The notes under the pieces are model-generated. The model worked only from the letters and a program-made list of their open reading frames with translations, ran no database searches and was not told where the DNA came from. This document shows, in pieces, positions 11,317 through 22,908 of a stretch of 64,000 nucleotides of DNA. The position numbers were made by a program, and so were the translations under genes. The DNA is from Serpula lacrymans var. lacrymans S7.9 (taxonomy: Eukaryota; Basidiomycota; Agaricomycetes; Boletales; Serpulaceae). Numbering within the stretch: the stretch's first letter is position 1; every line of letters begins with the position of its first letter. The stretch is taken from positions 610,244-674,243 of the forward strand of contig NW_006763295.1 of the NCBI RefSeq assembly GCF_000218685.1, in the 5' to 3' direction.

Positions 11317-12308
11317 CGTGACTGAAAAAGTGTGGGTGGTCGTGAGGAAGATTCGTCAGTAGTAGTGGTAGTAAGAGATGATGAGGGACGACAAGGAACA
11401 AAAAGAAGAAAAAGAAGGGTCCTTATATACCTTCCTAGTATAACGTTAGCATAGCTAAATCTGAAAATGCATGTCCAAAGGGAGACCAACCTGCGCCGCC
11501 TCGTGGACCTGCTAAAAGCCACTGAGTGGCTGCCTTTGGAACTTCCTGAATGAACGCCACTAATAGAGGTGACCTGAGTTACCCGCCGCAGGCGTTTGTT
11601 AGAAAATCGACGGCCCTAAATTAGTCACACTTAGAGGGCATAATGGGCATTCCCTAAATTGCTGAACGTGCCGAAGGGTCTGTGGGGTTCGAGAGCTGCC
11701 TTGCCTCCCATTGCAGTGCCCTCGATCATCCCTGAAATAACACCGAACGCATCGGGAAACCCCAAGGAGGTTAAGAGCCTGGAGTTGTTTCAAACGGTCT
11801 GGAAATACCGTTGGAGTGTTACGATCTGACACGAACTGCTGACATTCCGATGGCCATCATTAATCCCTGTAATAAGAATCACGATAGAAAAGCTGAAATC
11901 ACCTTTATATTGTTCTCCACTATCACGCATAGACCATGTGTAGAACCGGGTATAAGAAAGAGCCTCAGCTTTCCCCTTCTAATTCATTGCAGTGAGCTGC
12001 ATTGCAAGCTGAACCATGCGCAGTAAGTATGATGAATCAAGACTAGAGCACATTCTGATGCTAAGACCGCCGTATGTGTTTCAAAGGCATCAGCCAAGAA
12101 ACGCTGGCAAACACGATATCATGATGAATACTTATGCTGGAAAAGACCATTCAACAGTTCTATCCAGATATATCTATGATTACATAAGCACTTTTTCCAT
12201 CGACGGCTTTCAGTCGTGCTCAACCACTACTCTTTTGACTTTCTTAATATCTGATCTGTCACTTTTGTCAGGTTCCACAGGAACATTAATAGGACTACGT
12301 TCAAAAGA
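11317..12308. other. Divergent promoter region between Kre9-like gene and DBP10
   Basis: About 990 bases between two divergent starts. The part next to the Kre9-like gene is A/G-rich on the plus strand (C/T-rich leader on the minus strand). I see no further gene, repeat or transposon. Confidence 0.5.
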
Positions 12309-15300
12309 ATGATGTTACAAAAACGAAAAAGAAATGTCGAAGATGATCAGGAATCAGACTCCAGCGGCTTTTCCATAGTTCAGGCTCTTTCAGAAGACGA
12401 AATCGATATCTCATCTGCTCTGACCGGTAAAAAACTGCTTCGAGATGCACCTACATCTATTGAAGCGGATGGTGAAGACGATGATGACCTAAAAGATATA
12501 ATTCACAACTCCATAGCGAAGCGGAACGTCAAGGGTGGGACAGAGCTACTCAAGAAAACGAAAGGAAAAGCAAAAATGGCCAAGGGTGAGGTTGGTGGAG
12601 GCAGTTTCCAAAGCATGGGTGCGTCCGTATTGCATACGTCTATAGCTTCAAGTTGTATTGTTGAAATACTTTTTCATAGGTCTTCACCCTTCTCTCTTAC
12701 GTTCTCTAACCCTCCAGGGTTATCGCACACCCACTCCAATTCAACGCCTTGCTATTCCTTCTCTCCTTGCCAATCCACCACGCGATCTGGTTGGAATGGC
12801 ACGAACAGGATCTGGAAAGTCACTAGCATATATGATCCCTCTCGCCCAGCGGCTTAGTGGTCGACACGCTTCAACTTTCGGTGCACGTGCCCTTATCCTT
12901 TTGCCAGCTAGAGAGCTTGCATTACAGGTCCTTCGTGTAGGCAAAGACCTGACGCGTGGATGGCACTCCAGTGAGGGCGCACATGCTGGTGATGGGAAAG
13001 GTGAAGATGGAGGAAAGGGCCAAAGTCTAAGATGGGGCTTGGTGGTCGGTGGAGAAGGTTTGGATGAGCAGTTTGAAATGATCACAAGCAATCCAGACGT
13101 GTCCGTTTTTCCTCCCTGTTTACCATAATATCTGATAGCTCATGCTTACTTCTAGTATTATCGCAACACCAGGTCGTCTACTACATTTAATAGTGGAAAT
13201 GAACCTGGACCTAAAATCTGTGGAATATGTTGTATTTGATGAGGCGGATCGTCTCTTCGAAATGGGTTTCGAGACGGCGCTGAATGAAATTCTTCACCGA
13301 CTTCCACCCTCCCGCCAAACACTGCTCTTCTCCGCTACACTTCCAAAATCTCTTGTGGAATTTGCCAAGGCTGGCTTACAGGACCCCAAACTCGTACGAT
13401 TGGATGCAGAAAGCAAAATAAGCACCGATCTTCGGATGGCTTTCTTTTCTATCAAGCAAGCTGAAAAAGATGCCTGTCTCCTCTCCCTTCTCAGGGATGT
13501 GATTCGTGTACCTCTTGGCAGCACTGTTCCTGAATCAAATACAACTACCAGTACCTCGACTAGATCTCGCAACGACAAGGGCAAACGCAAAGAACAACAG
13601 CACACAGCTCCACATCAAACTTTGATTTTCGCAGCCACAAAACATCATGTGGAATATCTATCACAGTTGCTCGCTGCCGTTGGATATGCTGTTTCACATA
13701 TTTACGGCGCGCTAGATCAAGGGGCTCGAACACAACAGATGGACCACTTTAGGCGTGGTTTAACTAGCATACTCGTTGTAACTGATGTTGCTGCACGTGG
13801 TATCGATATCCCAGTCCTCGAAAACGTGGTCAACTATGATTTTCCACACGGTGCAAGGGTGTTTGTACATCGAGTAGGGCGAACGGCGAGAGCTGGAAGG
13901 AAAGGTTGGGCGTGGTCGTTCGTAACGAGCACAGAATTGCCTTACCTTCTCGACTTGCAGCTCTTTCTTGGGCGTCCATTAACAAACGAAGTGCCAAAGG
14001 GAGCTGGTGAAGAAGCATACACTTCATCGCTTGTGCTAGGCACATTCCAACGTGAGAACATTGACGAGGATGTAGAGTATGTTCGTGCTCTGGACGCAGC
14101 ACACCACTCACTTCCCACATTACGAGAAGTAATGCGTCGTGGACAGGGGCTGTACGAACGGAGTAAAGGGAAAGCCAGTCAAGCAAGCTATAAGCGTGCC
14201 AAGGAAATGGGAAAGAGTGGTCAATGGGCGCTAGCGGGTGCTGTAGAAGCAGGCGTGCATCCTGTGCTTATGATGCGTGGGGGAGTTGGGGAGAAGGCGA
14301 TAGATATGCAAGAGGAGAGGAAAAAGTTGATGAAGGTTGTTAATGCATTCAAGCCGGCGGAAACAGTATTTGAGGTTGCTGCAAAGGGAAAAGGAAAGAC
14401 CAACGGAGCCAACTCATTGTTAATGAAAGAAAGGAGGAAAGCGCTTCAAAAATCGGCAGCAAGAGCTACACTGGCTTCCACATCTGCTGCAGCTCCAGAT
14501 TCGGAAGATGACGCGGAGCTTGGAGAAGACCACTCTGAGCGTGAAGAAGTGGAAATGGCGGATGAACAAGATATTGCAGTATGTCTCACTCCTTTATTTA
14601 TAACTTGACCTTCATGTTTTCCATTCTGCAGACTGTTTTCCAAACATCGAATAAAAAACGCGGCAAGGACAGTTATCGCGATGAAGAATTTTTTATGTCA
14701 CATTATCAAAAGGATGCTTTGACGGAGAAAGGGTCCGTAATTTCCACGGATATCTTCCATTTCCTAGCTCATATTTTAATAGTTACTCTCTAAATGACGG
14801 CGCATCATCTTTCGCGGAACAAGCCCGCGGAGCCACATTTGATCTCGCAGGTGACGAAGCTACTGTCGCCGAACGTCAACGTCACAAGCAGACATGGGAT
14901 AAGAAAAAGAAAAAATTTATCAAAGGCGATGGAGTTGGTGCAGACAACGTCAAGCTCGTTCGAACAGAAAGTGGGACCCGTCTTCCCGCGACTTATCGTA
15001 GCGGCCGCTTCGATGAATGGAAGGCAAAGAGCCGAGTTTCACTGCCAAAGGTTGGCGAAGCTGAGCAGGAGCGGCACGGGTCAAAATTAGGTCCAGGAGG
15101 TCGTAAATACAAGCATAACAAAATTGTGGAGGGGAAGCCTCTAGACAAACTCAGCAAAGACTATGAGCGCAAGATGCGCCAAAATAAAAAGAAAGAGACG
15201 ACAGATGGAAACGAGGATGGTGGAGCAACAAAGTCTAGCTCGTCGAGATATAAGGGTGGAAAGGCCAAACCTGCTGGAAGATATGGTGGGAAGTCGATAG

Positions 15301-15416
15301 GGAAGGTTAGGACCGAGATCAAGACAGTTGATCAGATACGGAAGGGCAGGAAGACGCTCCAGCAGAGAAAAGCTAAGAATGCACGACCCAGTCACAGCAA
15401 AAAGGGTAGGCGGTAG
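12309..15416 (+). CDS. DBP10: ATP-dependent RNA helicase DBP10 (DDX54)
   Basis: Exons 12309-12618, 12680-13100, 13156-14578, 14632-14732, 14783-15416; 962 residues. An acidic N-terminus precedes the DEAD-box core: Q motif GYRTPTPIQRLAIPSLL, Walker A ARTGSGKS, PARELALQ, TPGR, DEAD, SAT, VVTDVAARGIDIP and HRVGRTARAG. The end carries the DBP10 C-terminal domain (FFMSHYQKDA, YSLNDGASSFAEQARGATFD, LPATYRSGRFDEWK) and a Lys/Arg-rich tail. Dbp10 works in the nucleolus on 27S pre-rRNA during 60S ribosome assembly. Two of the four introns use the donor GTCCGT, chosen because only these restore NPDVIIATPGR and TEKGYSLN. An ATG directly follows the first one (MM), so the start may be 12309 or 12312. Confidence 0.95.
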
Positions 15417-15483
15417 ATTTATTTCTGAAGTTACTACATACTTCATATCCTGCATTTATGTGGTACTTCTGTTATATTTACAT

Positions 15484-17335
15484 TTATGATGCGTCGGAAT
15501 ATTCCCATTTTGCTCCAGAACCCGGTATAACGGATATATCAATTCCTTGAAGGAGATCTACTCCTACACTTCGCAGAGCGTTGACACACCATTCCGGATA
15601 GCCTTTATGTCCAAAATAATTGGCGAAGAAGGTACGTAGATAGTCAGGGAATCGGCCTTCAATGATAGCAGTTCGTGCGCCTCCCATGACTTGAGCTTGG
15701 AAAACGAGGTTATGTTGGGTAACGACTAGGATGGATGCATGAAACCAAACACTGATGCCAGCTGCAATATGATGGTAGCATACCGTGTGCGCCCGTTGTC
15801 TCGAGGGTTACGATGTGATGAAGCATGGACCTAGATATTCCGCCACTACACGTAGGACATGGACAGTCACTATCTATGGGTTCAAAGTTCTCGGCATGTT
15901 TTCCAAGTTCTCGAGATGACTCTGTTTTAGCTTCTCTGGTGAAGAGGGAAGGACAGTCAACTCACTTAGATTCAATGGACCATTGAATGTCAGGGCTACA
16001 CCGAACCTTGCTGTTCGTGTAGGAAATACACAATCGGCCTAAAGCTTGAAGATTTAATGGATATATGCGCTTTGAAAATTATATTACCATGTCAACCCCA
16101 AGTGCTACACAGATTAGCAGATCTACGTCAAATTTGAGATCATTTCCTTTAGATCAAAGAACATATGTCTTCAATATGCTCACCTTCAGCAAATCCTATT
16201 CCCATTGAGTATCGTGGTCCTGATAGAACGGATTAACAGTACCGCAAAGCGAGAAAAAAAAATAGGACTTACGGTCAAAAGGGAGTTTATCGGCACACTG
16301 CTTTATCCTGTGTGCTATCAGTAAATGTAGAGAGGATTGAACGTCGAAGAAGTACATTCTCCAAAAGACATCTGTTTGAATAGTTGAAGGACAAATTTCG
16401 CAGCAACCTGCATAAACTGACCTTTCTCTTCCCCACCACTAAGACCGCCTATTGCATAACCAGCAACGCGTTCCTTCCTCTGAATCATTTCGTCGAGACA
16501 CTGATCTCGCAAGTCGGGGTCTAGGCCACCTTGCACAATAGCGAACAGATTCTGAACATCCTTGCGTCCTGATCTATCATGTTGTTCGATACATCGATCG
16601 AGCCAGCGCACAGAGCGCCTCATAGCCTCACCCACTCGAGGACCAACGGTTAGACTGGAAACTGCGATATCATCTGGGATTACTTGAAGGACTGAAGCAT
16701 GAAGGGGAAGTGCTTACCTACGTCATCGAGTTGCATGATAATATCGGCGCCGATGGAGTGCTGTATTGATATACTTTCTTCGGGCTGGGTGCTTTTCGAT
16801 TATATATCCAAACAAGTTAATATCGATACTAAACACCTACAGTTAACATGGTAGGTTCCCCGGTGAAAGGACTCGCAAATAAAGCACCTTCTTCGGTGAT
16901 CTTCGTAAATTTACTCAAAGATACCAATTGAAATCCACCACTATCCTGTAATAATGATTACAGGTTAGTGGAAATAATCTTCCGATGCAGACGAGGTAGG
17001 TTTACAGTTAGCAGATTACGATTCCATCCTTGGAATTTGTGTGCCCCTCCTGCTTCGTCAAGAACTTTGATTCCGGGTCGTAGATTGAGATGATACGTAT
17101 TGTTCAGGATGAGGGTAATGCCCAGAGATTCTACTTGCTGAGGGGTCAGGCCTTTGATTGCGGCTTGAGTTGCGACAGGCATGAATGTAGGAAGCATCGT
17201 GACACCATCTATGACACATGTTCCAAGGTCCTTCAAAATGAAAAATAAATAGTCGTCTATCGACTTACGAGCAAGTGTCATTTTGGACACACGAGCTTTA
17301 GTAGTATGGCATTTAGCCAGAACCTCAAATTGCAT
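15484..17335 (-). CDS. Queuine tRNA-ribosyltransferase catalytic subunit
   Basis: Twelve exons: 17335-17269, 17208-17006, 16945-16841, 16784-16718, 16673-16422, 16371-16356, 16307-16273, 16219-16184, 16104-16088, 16038-15966, 15933-15784, 15725-15484; 420 residues. The TIM-barrel enzyme swaps guanine 34 for queuine in tRNAs with GUN anticodons. Visible motifs: [19 protein letters not shown], the catalytic region [29 protein letters not shown], the nucleophile region [19 protein letters not shown], and zinc ligands DCPCPTC with LHHIV. Exons of 16 and 17 nt were needed to restore [20 protein letters not shown] and EGALGVDM. The 15-residue start [15 protein letters not shown] matches eukaryotic TGTs. 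It would act with a QTRT2 partner that is not in this window. Divergent from mitochondrial TyrRS. Confidence 0.93.
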
Positions 17336-17639
17336 GGAATGGTATGTATATAGTCAATTGGAGGTATACTTCGCTACTCCGGGAACTATGTCAATTCCTG
17401 TCTGGATAAATTGAATACTCTTCAAATTACTGACCTTGAGCCGAAATTATTACAACTGCCTTGATTTTATGGACGATTTGGTTAATCTATAGACTTGACT
17501 GCACTGCCACTACCGAATACTTTGGACACAATCTGGTTATCCTTTTATGGACTGCAATTTTTGTACCTTCCGAATCCCGATCACGTCCTGGTCCAGTTTC
17601 TGGTCCAGTTGTCACAGTCATCGTTTGCATTCGCAGAGA
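17336..17639. promoter_or_regulatory. Shared divergent promoter of TGT and mitochondrial TyrRS
   Basis: 304 bases separate the two start codons. Most of it is unremarkable AT-rich DNA with no clear TATA box or known operator. The compact arrangement makes a bidirectional promoter likely. Confidence 0.45.
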
Positions 17640-19447
17640 ATGCTCCATTTTGGTCGCCATGTTACACGCAAAAACATATCGTGTCGCTCAATAAATTTGA
17701 GACGTGCTCATTATCTAACCAAAGACCTAGTGGGCGAATTGCACCAACGGGAGCTAGTCGCTGACATTACCAGGTTCGCATTTACTTGTAATTCCATAGT
17801 ATCTTACTACATCATACTAACTTGATTTCTGGCAGACCAGGTGAACTTACCAAAGCTCTGGAAGCACAACAAACTGTCTATGCTGGCATTGATCCAACTG
17901 CACAAGCGCTACATGTCGGCCATCTGTTGCCTCTGCTTTGTCTGCTCCATTTCCAGATCAGAGGGCACTCCATAATTACGCTTGTAAGTTGTGTAACTCC
18001 TAAAAACATAGGTTTTTTTGAACATATCTAGGTTAGATAGGCGGTGCAACTGGACTTGTTGGCGACCCGTCGGGGCGGACCGCAGAGCGACCGTTGGCGC
18101 AACAGGCCAAGGTGGAGCTAAATACTGCAAAACTAGCAGAAGCCGTGAAGAGGTTTTTTTCCAGAGCACAGTCACATATATACGAAAATTTCCCTTCGGA
18201 AGCTCGAACCACGCAAGAGGTCAAAGTTCTGAACAATAAGGAATGGCTAAGTGGCTTGAATTTATTAGATTTCCTACGACATACAGGTGTCCATTTCCGT
18301 GTCAACCATATGCTAGCTAAAGACAGGTATGAAAAATACATACTTCTCAGTCTATCTCAGTAATTTATGCTCATATTTTGGACAGTGTACGCACGCGCAT
18401 GAGTGCTAAGCATGGCATTACCTTCACTGAATTCACATATCAACTTCTCCAAGCATACGATTTCTACAACCTTTACAACAGAGAAGGATGTGCTATCCAA
18501 GTCGGTGGTTCAGACCAATGGGGCAACATTGTCGCAGGACTGGAGTTGATCAACAAGGGAGAATCAGATAATTTGGACCCAAAGGATTCTTCTCAGCTAG
18601 AGAGAGAGAAAGGTTTTGGGATAACTACTCCCCTACTGACAACGTCTCAAGGAGATAAATTTGGGAAAAGTGCTGGTAATGCTGTATGGCTGGATGAGCA
18701 ATTGACAAGCTATTTCGACTTCTATCAGGTAAGTGGTCATCACCTGACTATGAATAACACTCATGTGGATTCAGTTTTTCGTACGGACTACAGACGGGGA
18801 TGTGAGCAAGTACTTGAAAATGTTCACGTTGTTACCACCTGCACGAATCACGGAGATTATGATCCAGCATCAGGTAGCTATAATCTTGCTTTCGTTCTTG
18901 GCAGTTGACTCAGAGACGTAAAAGGCTCAGCCAGAGAAACGAGTAGCTCAGAGACATCTGGCAGATGAGGTGACATCAATGATCCACGGCAGTACGTGCA
19001 GCTCTCCCGAGATACATGTAAACCGAGTAACACTTCCCACATAGAGGAAGGTCTTGACGCTGCCCATATGGCTACAAAGGTTCTTTTTGATTCGGATTAC
19101 CACAGCCTTAAGGCCGAACAAATTGTCAAGGCCTTACGTGGTGATGCCCGTCTCGCTTCTGTGAGAGCTGAAGAACTGTTAGGCACTTCAATATCACACC
19201 TAGCCGCTGTTCACGGCCTTTTAGCATCAAAATGTAAGTACGATCCCTTCATATACTACCGTTTCCATTCAATGAACTGCATTTTGTAGCTGACGCACGC
19301 CGACTTGTGAAAGCGGGAGGATTATACCTCAATAACAAGCCAATAGAAGATGCTTTCTTCAACGTATCTAAGGCGGACTTGATTGATGGTAGAATAGCCA
19401 TCTTACGTGCTGGAAGGGATAAACATCTAGTGTTGGCTATAGAGTGA
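17640..19447 (+). CDS. Tyrosyl-tRNA synthetase, mitochondrial
   Basis: Exons 17640-17773, 17836-17983, 18037-18326, 18386-18728, 18775-18873, 18925-18991, 19045-19233, 19290-19447; 475 residues. The start at 17640 gives an Arg-rich, acid-free leader (MLHFGRHVTRKNISCR) fitting mitochondrial import; an in-frame ATG at 17547 is less suitable. The class I core has the HIGH-type box ALHVGHLLPL, tyrosine pocket VYAGIDPTA and QVGGSDQWGN, and the KMSKS-type loop GDKFGKSAGN. The C-terminal S4-like part reads ARRLVKAGGLYLNN. The KFGKS loop and overall length match bacterial-type TyrRS, as in yeast Msy1, rather than cytosolic TyrRS. It charges mitochondrial tRNA-Tyr, whose position 34 is a queuosine target, linking it in theme to the divergent TGT gene. 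Confidence 0.93.
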
Positions 19448-19539
19448 AAACACTACAAGAAATGTGTTTTGGAGTACTGTAGAGACTCGCTCGATTAACT
19501 GAGGAACAGTTCATGTTTTTGTAGATATCTTGCTATCGT

Positions 19540-22430
19540 TCAGTCGACGCGGATGGCACTATATAGCCTACGGATTGCCCAGTATGAAGCCAGGAACCCG
19601 ATAGTACCTAGAGCCTACGTTAGGATATGATGTCGCTATGGAAAAGGAAGACTTACCAGTGACTAAGAAGTCCATTAATACAAGAAGGAAGAGGTAACCT
19701 AGATAAAGAGCAACACTAGAAAAGGAGTCGAGAGATAACCGGGATGCCCAGTAGAAGAGGCCATAAGCTAACAGCCAGAACGCACTTCCACCCCCTGTCA
19801 AAAATGCCCGCCAGTGCCATCTACATGATTTCATGAGTTAGACTCGGTTTGTAGAATAGGCTGGACAACTTACCTGTATTCCTCAGCGCATAGGATGAAG
19901 TAGGTGAAAAGTATGGTTACTGTGGCAGTAGTGAGCGAGACCACACCTGCAGTCAGAGCCAGGAAGCCGAATGCATAGTACGCTCGTGATGCGAAGAGGC
20001 TGGACATAACAAAGTACAATTCGACAAAAGCAGCTCCTGCGTGGAAGTTAGAGGGGGGATTTAAGAGAATAGTATGAAGTCATACCGAACGGAAGTATGC
20101 CACTTAGGAGAGTTGACGCCTGATGAAGAAAATAAGGATAAAATCTAGTATAAATCTGAAACCTCATACCCAAGGGCGCAGGTACTTTGGTGCTGGAGGA
20201 ATTTGCCTTGGAATTTGGTTTACTCGAACAGGATGAGAGACACCCTGCGGCCATAATCAGACATCGATACATCAGATAGTAAACTAACCTACACCTTGTC
20301 TCGACCCGATGTAGGACCCTACAGCAGATAGAGGTGCTGAAATTCCGAACCATAGAGTTACAATTAAGAGCATTGTGCCTTGGGAAATTAAAGGCATATT
20401 GTATAATTTCTCTAACAAGACGTGAAACACGGCAACACATACCGAAAGGCACAGCACCAGAGGAACCTGCTAAGAGAAGGAACAAGTTGAGAAGGAAGAT
20501 GATAACGAATATCAATCTAAAAAAAGTCGGTGAAAATCTCCAGTAGTGAGATTGATAAAGTCATGGACCTACGTAGGCATAACAGTAGCAGTCAAGAACG
20601 CATTTTTTCTGCGATCTGTACCCCCTAGAGATGCATATATCCTGTTTGAATAGTATCCACCGATTCTGAAAAAATATTGTAAGCCCCGACGCGACTCATT
20701 TGGTCGGGAAAAATTAGGTTTAATTACCCTCCGAAGAACGTCCAACAAACCATCATAACAGTAGCAAGAGAGCCGCGGTTCGATGGAGACAAGAATCCCA
20801 ATAGCGCAAACACTATACGCGGAGTATGTCAATGAATATTACAGGTAGAAGAAGTAAGGTATACCAAGGGTTACTGCGATCATGGCACATAATTGAGCAC
20901 CATTACCGACCATCACGGATAAGATCATTGGATAACGTGGTGTGCGGAACACTTCCCCATGAACAAGTTTCCAGCCCCAGTCTTCTTGGACATCTTCCTG
21001 TAGTGGATAGTATGTGTTAAATTAGCCCACCATAAGCATGAACAAGAAAACATACACTAAGGTCAATGGCATTGTATCGAGAAATCTGTGGAAGGTCAGC
21101 CTTGTCTACAAGTCCTAGACCTTCAAATCACACACATCTCTAGAAACAGTACGCAAGAGAATCATAGACACCATAACGCAGAGGAAAATGACGATGACGA
21201 GAGAGTTGACCAGACTGAACCAATGTATACGCGGATCAAATATATGAAGGTAATTATCCCAACGAGTGGCCTAGAGAAATATAAACGCGCACATCAAATT
21301 TATTTACCAGTACAACTCACCCAAGGTGTATCAGATTCCTGATTTAGCACTGAGTAAGCGTGAAAGGCTAAATGGGAGACGAAGTCTACTTACATTCCAC
21401 GTTACTCTGTAAGTGTAGCGAATTGTGCTCGTTTGCGTTTCAGACAGAATCAATGGCCCCACATCTCCCTCACAGACTGGGGAAGCTACATTTTCCTGAG
21501 AACCGCCGCGACTGGTGCAAATGATCATGAGTTAGAACAATGCGACAACACAAGGCATTAACTGACAATACCTTGAAGGCCAAACCAGGACACCGACTAC
21601 CCGATAGTTGCCACGACTGGGTTCGTGGTATCTGGAAATGAGAAAGTGAGATTACATCTATTATGAGGCTAGATAGACAGTCAAACCTGAGAACAATGTC
21701 GTAATGATTGTATAAAGCTGGCGTGTCATATAGTTCGTCGTCGTCGTCACCCAAGTTAAAGCCCATATCAAAGAAAAGGTCGCCACTCTTGGCGTCTACC
21801 TTCATTTCTGCGGCAGGGAGTCCATCAACTAGCCAGTTTAATGCATAGTCTTCTCGGATACGGTCGTTGATGAATTTCGCATCTTCCGCTGGTACGTCTG
21901 GCACCACGCATAACGTTTTGCAAGTGCCATTGTCTTCTAACATTTTGATCTATACAAAGTTAGAGATAAGTTGGAATATCATTTACTGAATGGTGGTAAG
22001 TATGAACTCACGTCGTAAGGTGAGTTGAATATCCTGTCTCCAAACAATATGGATCCCAGTGACTCTGGCTGGCTCTTAGGACCTTCTTCTGGCTGGCAGA
22101 AGTGAAACTTTGGATTGTAGTAGTCATCTACGGATATCACATAAGCATAAACAATAGATATTGTTCGTGGTAATCTATAACTCACAGTTTATCATGGATT
22201 TCTTGGGATATGTCGTTCAGCATAATGAGGACATGTATATGAATAATATACGATACCAGCTTTGCATCATCTGTACCAGATAGCATAGGCGTTAGAGTGT
22301 TGACGAAGAGGTTGACTTGCTCTCCTTGTTCATAGTTGCGAGGTGCTGCACCGGGAAGATAAAATGCATGGGACAAGGGCAGTAGGGCAGTGATGATGCT
22401 GCCTAGAAGCCAATTACTTCGATGTACCAT
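19540..22430 (-). CDS. TM9 superfamily (nonaspanin/EMP70) membrane protein
   Basis: A multi-exon gene. The ATG at 22430 gives a signal peptide (LLGSIITALLPLSHAFYLPG). The lumenal nonaspanin domain follows with AKLKSMINYDYYNPKFHFCQ, SLGSILFGDRIFNSPYD, YALNWLVDGLP and YHEPSRGNYRVVGVLVWP. The membrane half carries TYRVTWNESDTPWATRWDNY, HWFSLVNSLVIVIFLCVMV, about nine hydrophobic helices, RWHWRAFLTGGGSAFW and the end WAIRRLYSAIRVD. TM9 proteins reside in Golgi and endosomes and influence sorting of membrane proteins; the C-terminal region of the family carries retrieval signals. Exon 1 is 22430-22257 and exon 2 only 16 nt (22201-22186). The gene ends 92 bases from the TyrRS stop, in convergent orientation. 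Confidence 0.92.
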
Positions 22431-22908
22431 GATGGTAAGAGACAAAAACGAGCTCAGGTAGGTTCGCTATGGTCTTACAGATGTCTGCAAGGCAAGTTCG
22501 GTGTCGACGTGGTGGGTGTCTATAGTACTCAACGACGAAAAGCCTATTCAGAAGCTACTCGATCTCGTGACTAGCCGGCGGTACCGCTTACAGCCGGTCT
22601 TTTACCATTCAAGCAATAATGGAGCAGCTTGGCACAGACTCCCAGGACGTTCATTGTTACCCACTCTTCAATTTGAACTAAATACATATGTAGAGAGCGT
22701 CCGAGGGCGTGGTATCAGTCGTTCACATTTTGCTGTGACCTCCTCGGACTTCAGACCGTCATCCACGCACGTTCAGCACTTTTGTTACAATGAATTCTTT
22801 CTGGTTTCGTGGATTTATCATACACTACACTTGCCTCAACATCATATTTTACGCATTTCCTCAGTGATCTCATGGAGAGCCTCAAAATGCCCATCAAAAT
22901 GCCTTCTC
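22431..22908. other. Intergenic between TM9 gene and hydrolase A
   Basis: Promoter of the TM9 gene and 3' flank of the first tandem hydrolase, both on the minus strand. A plus-strand open frame (22501-22956) overlaps the hydrolase end antisense and has no family signature. Confidence 0.5.
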
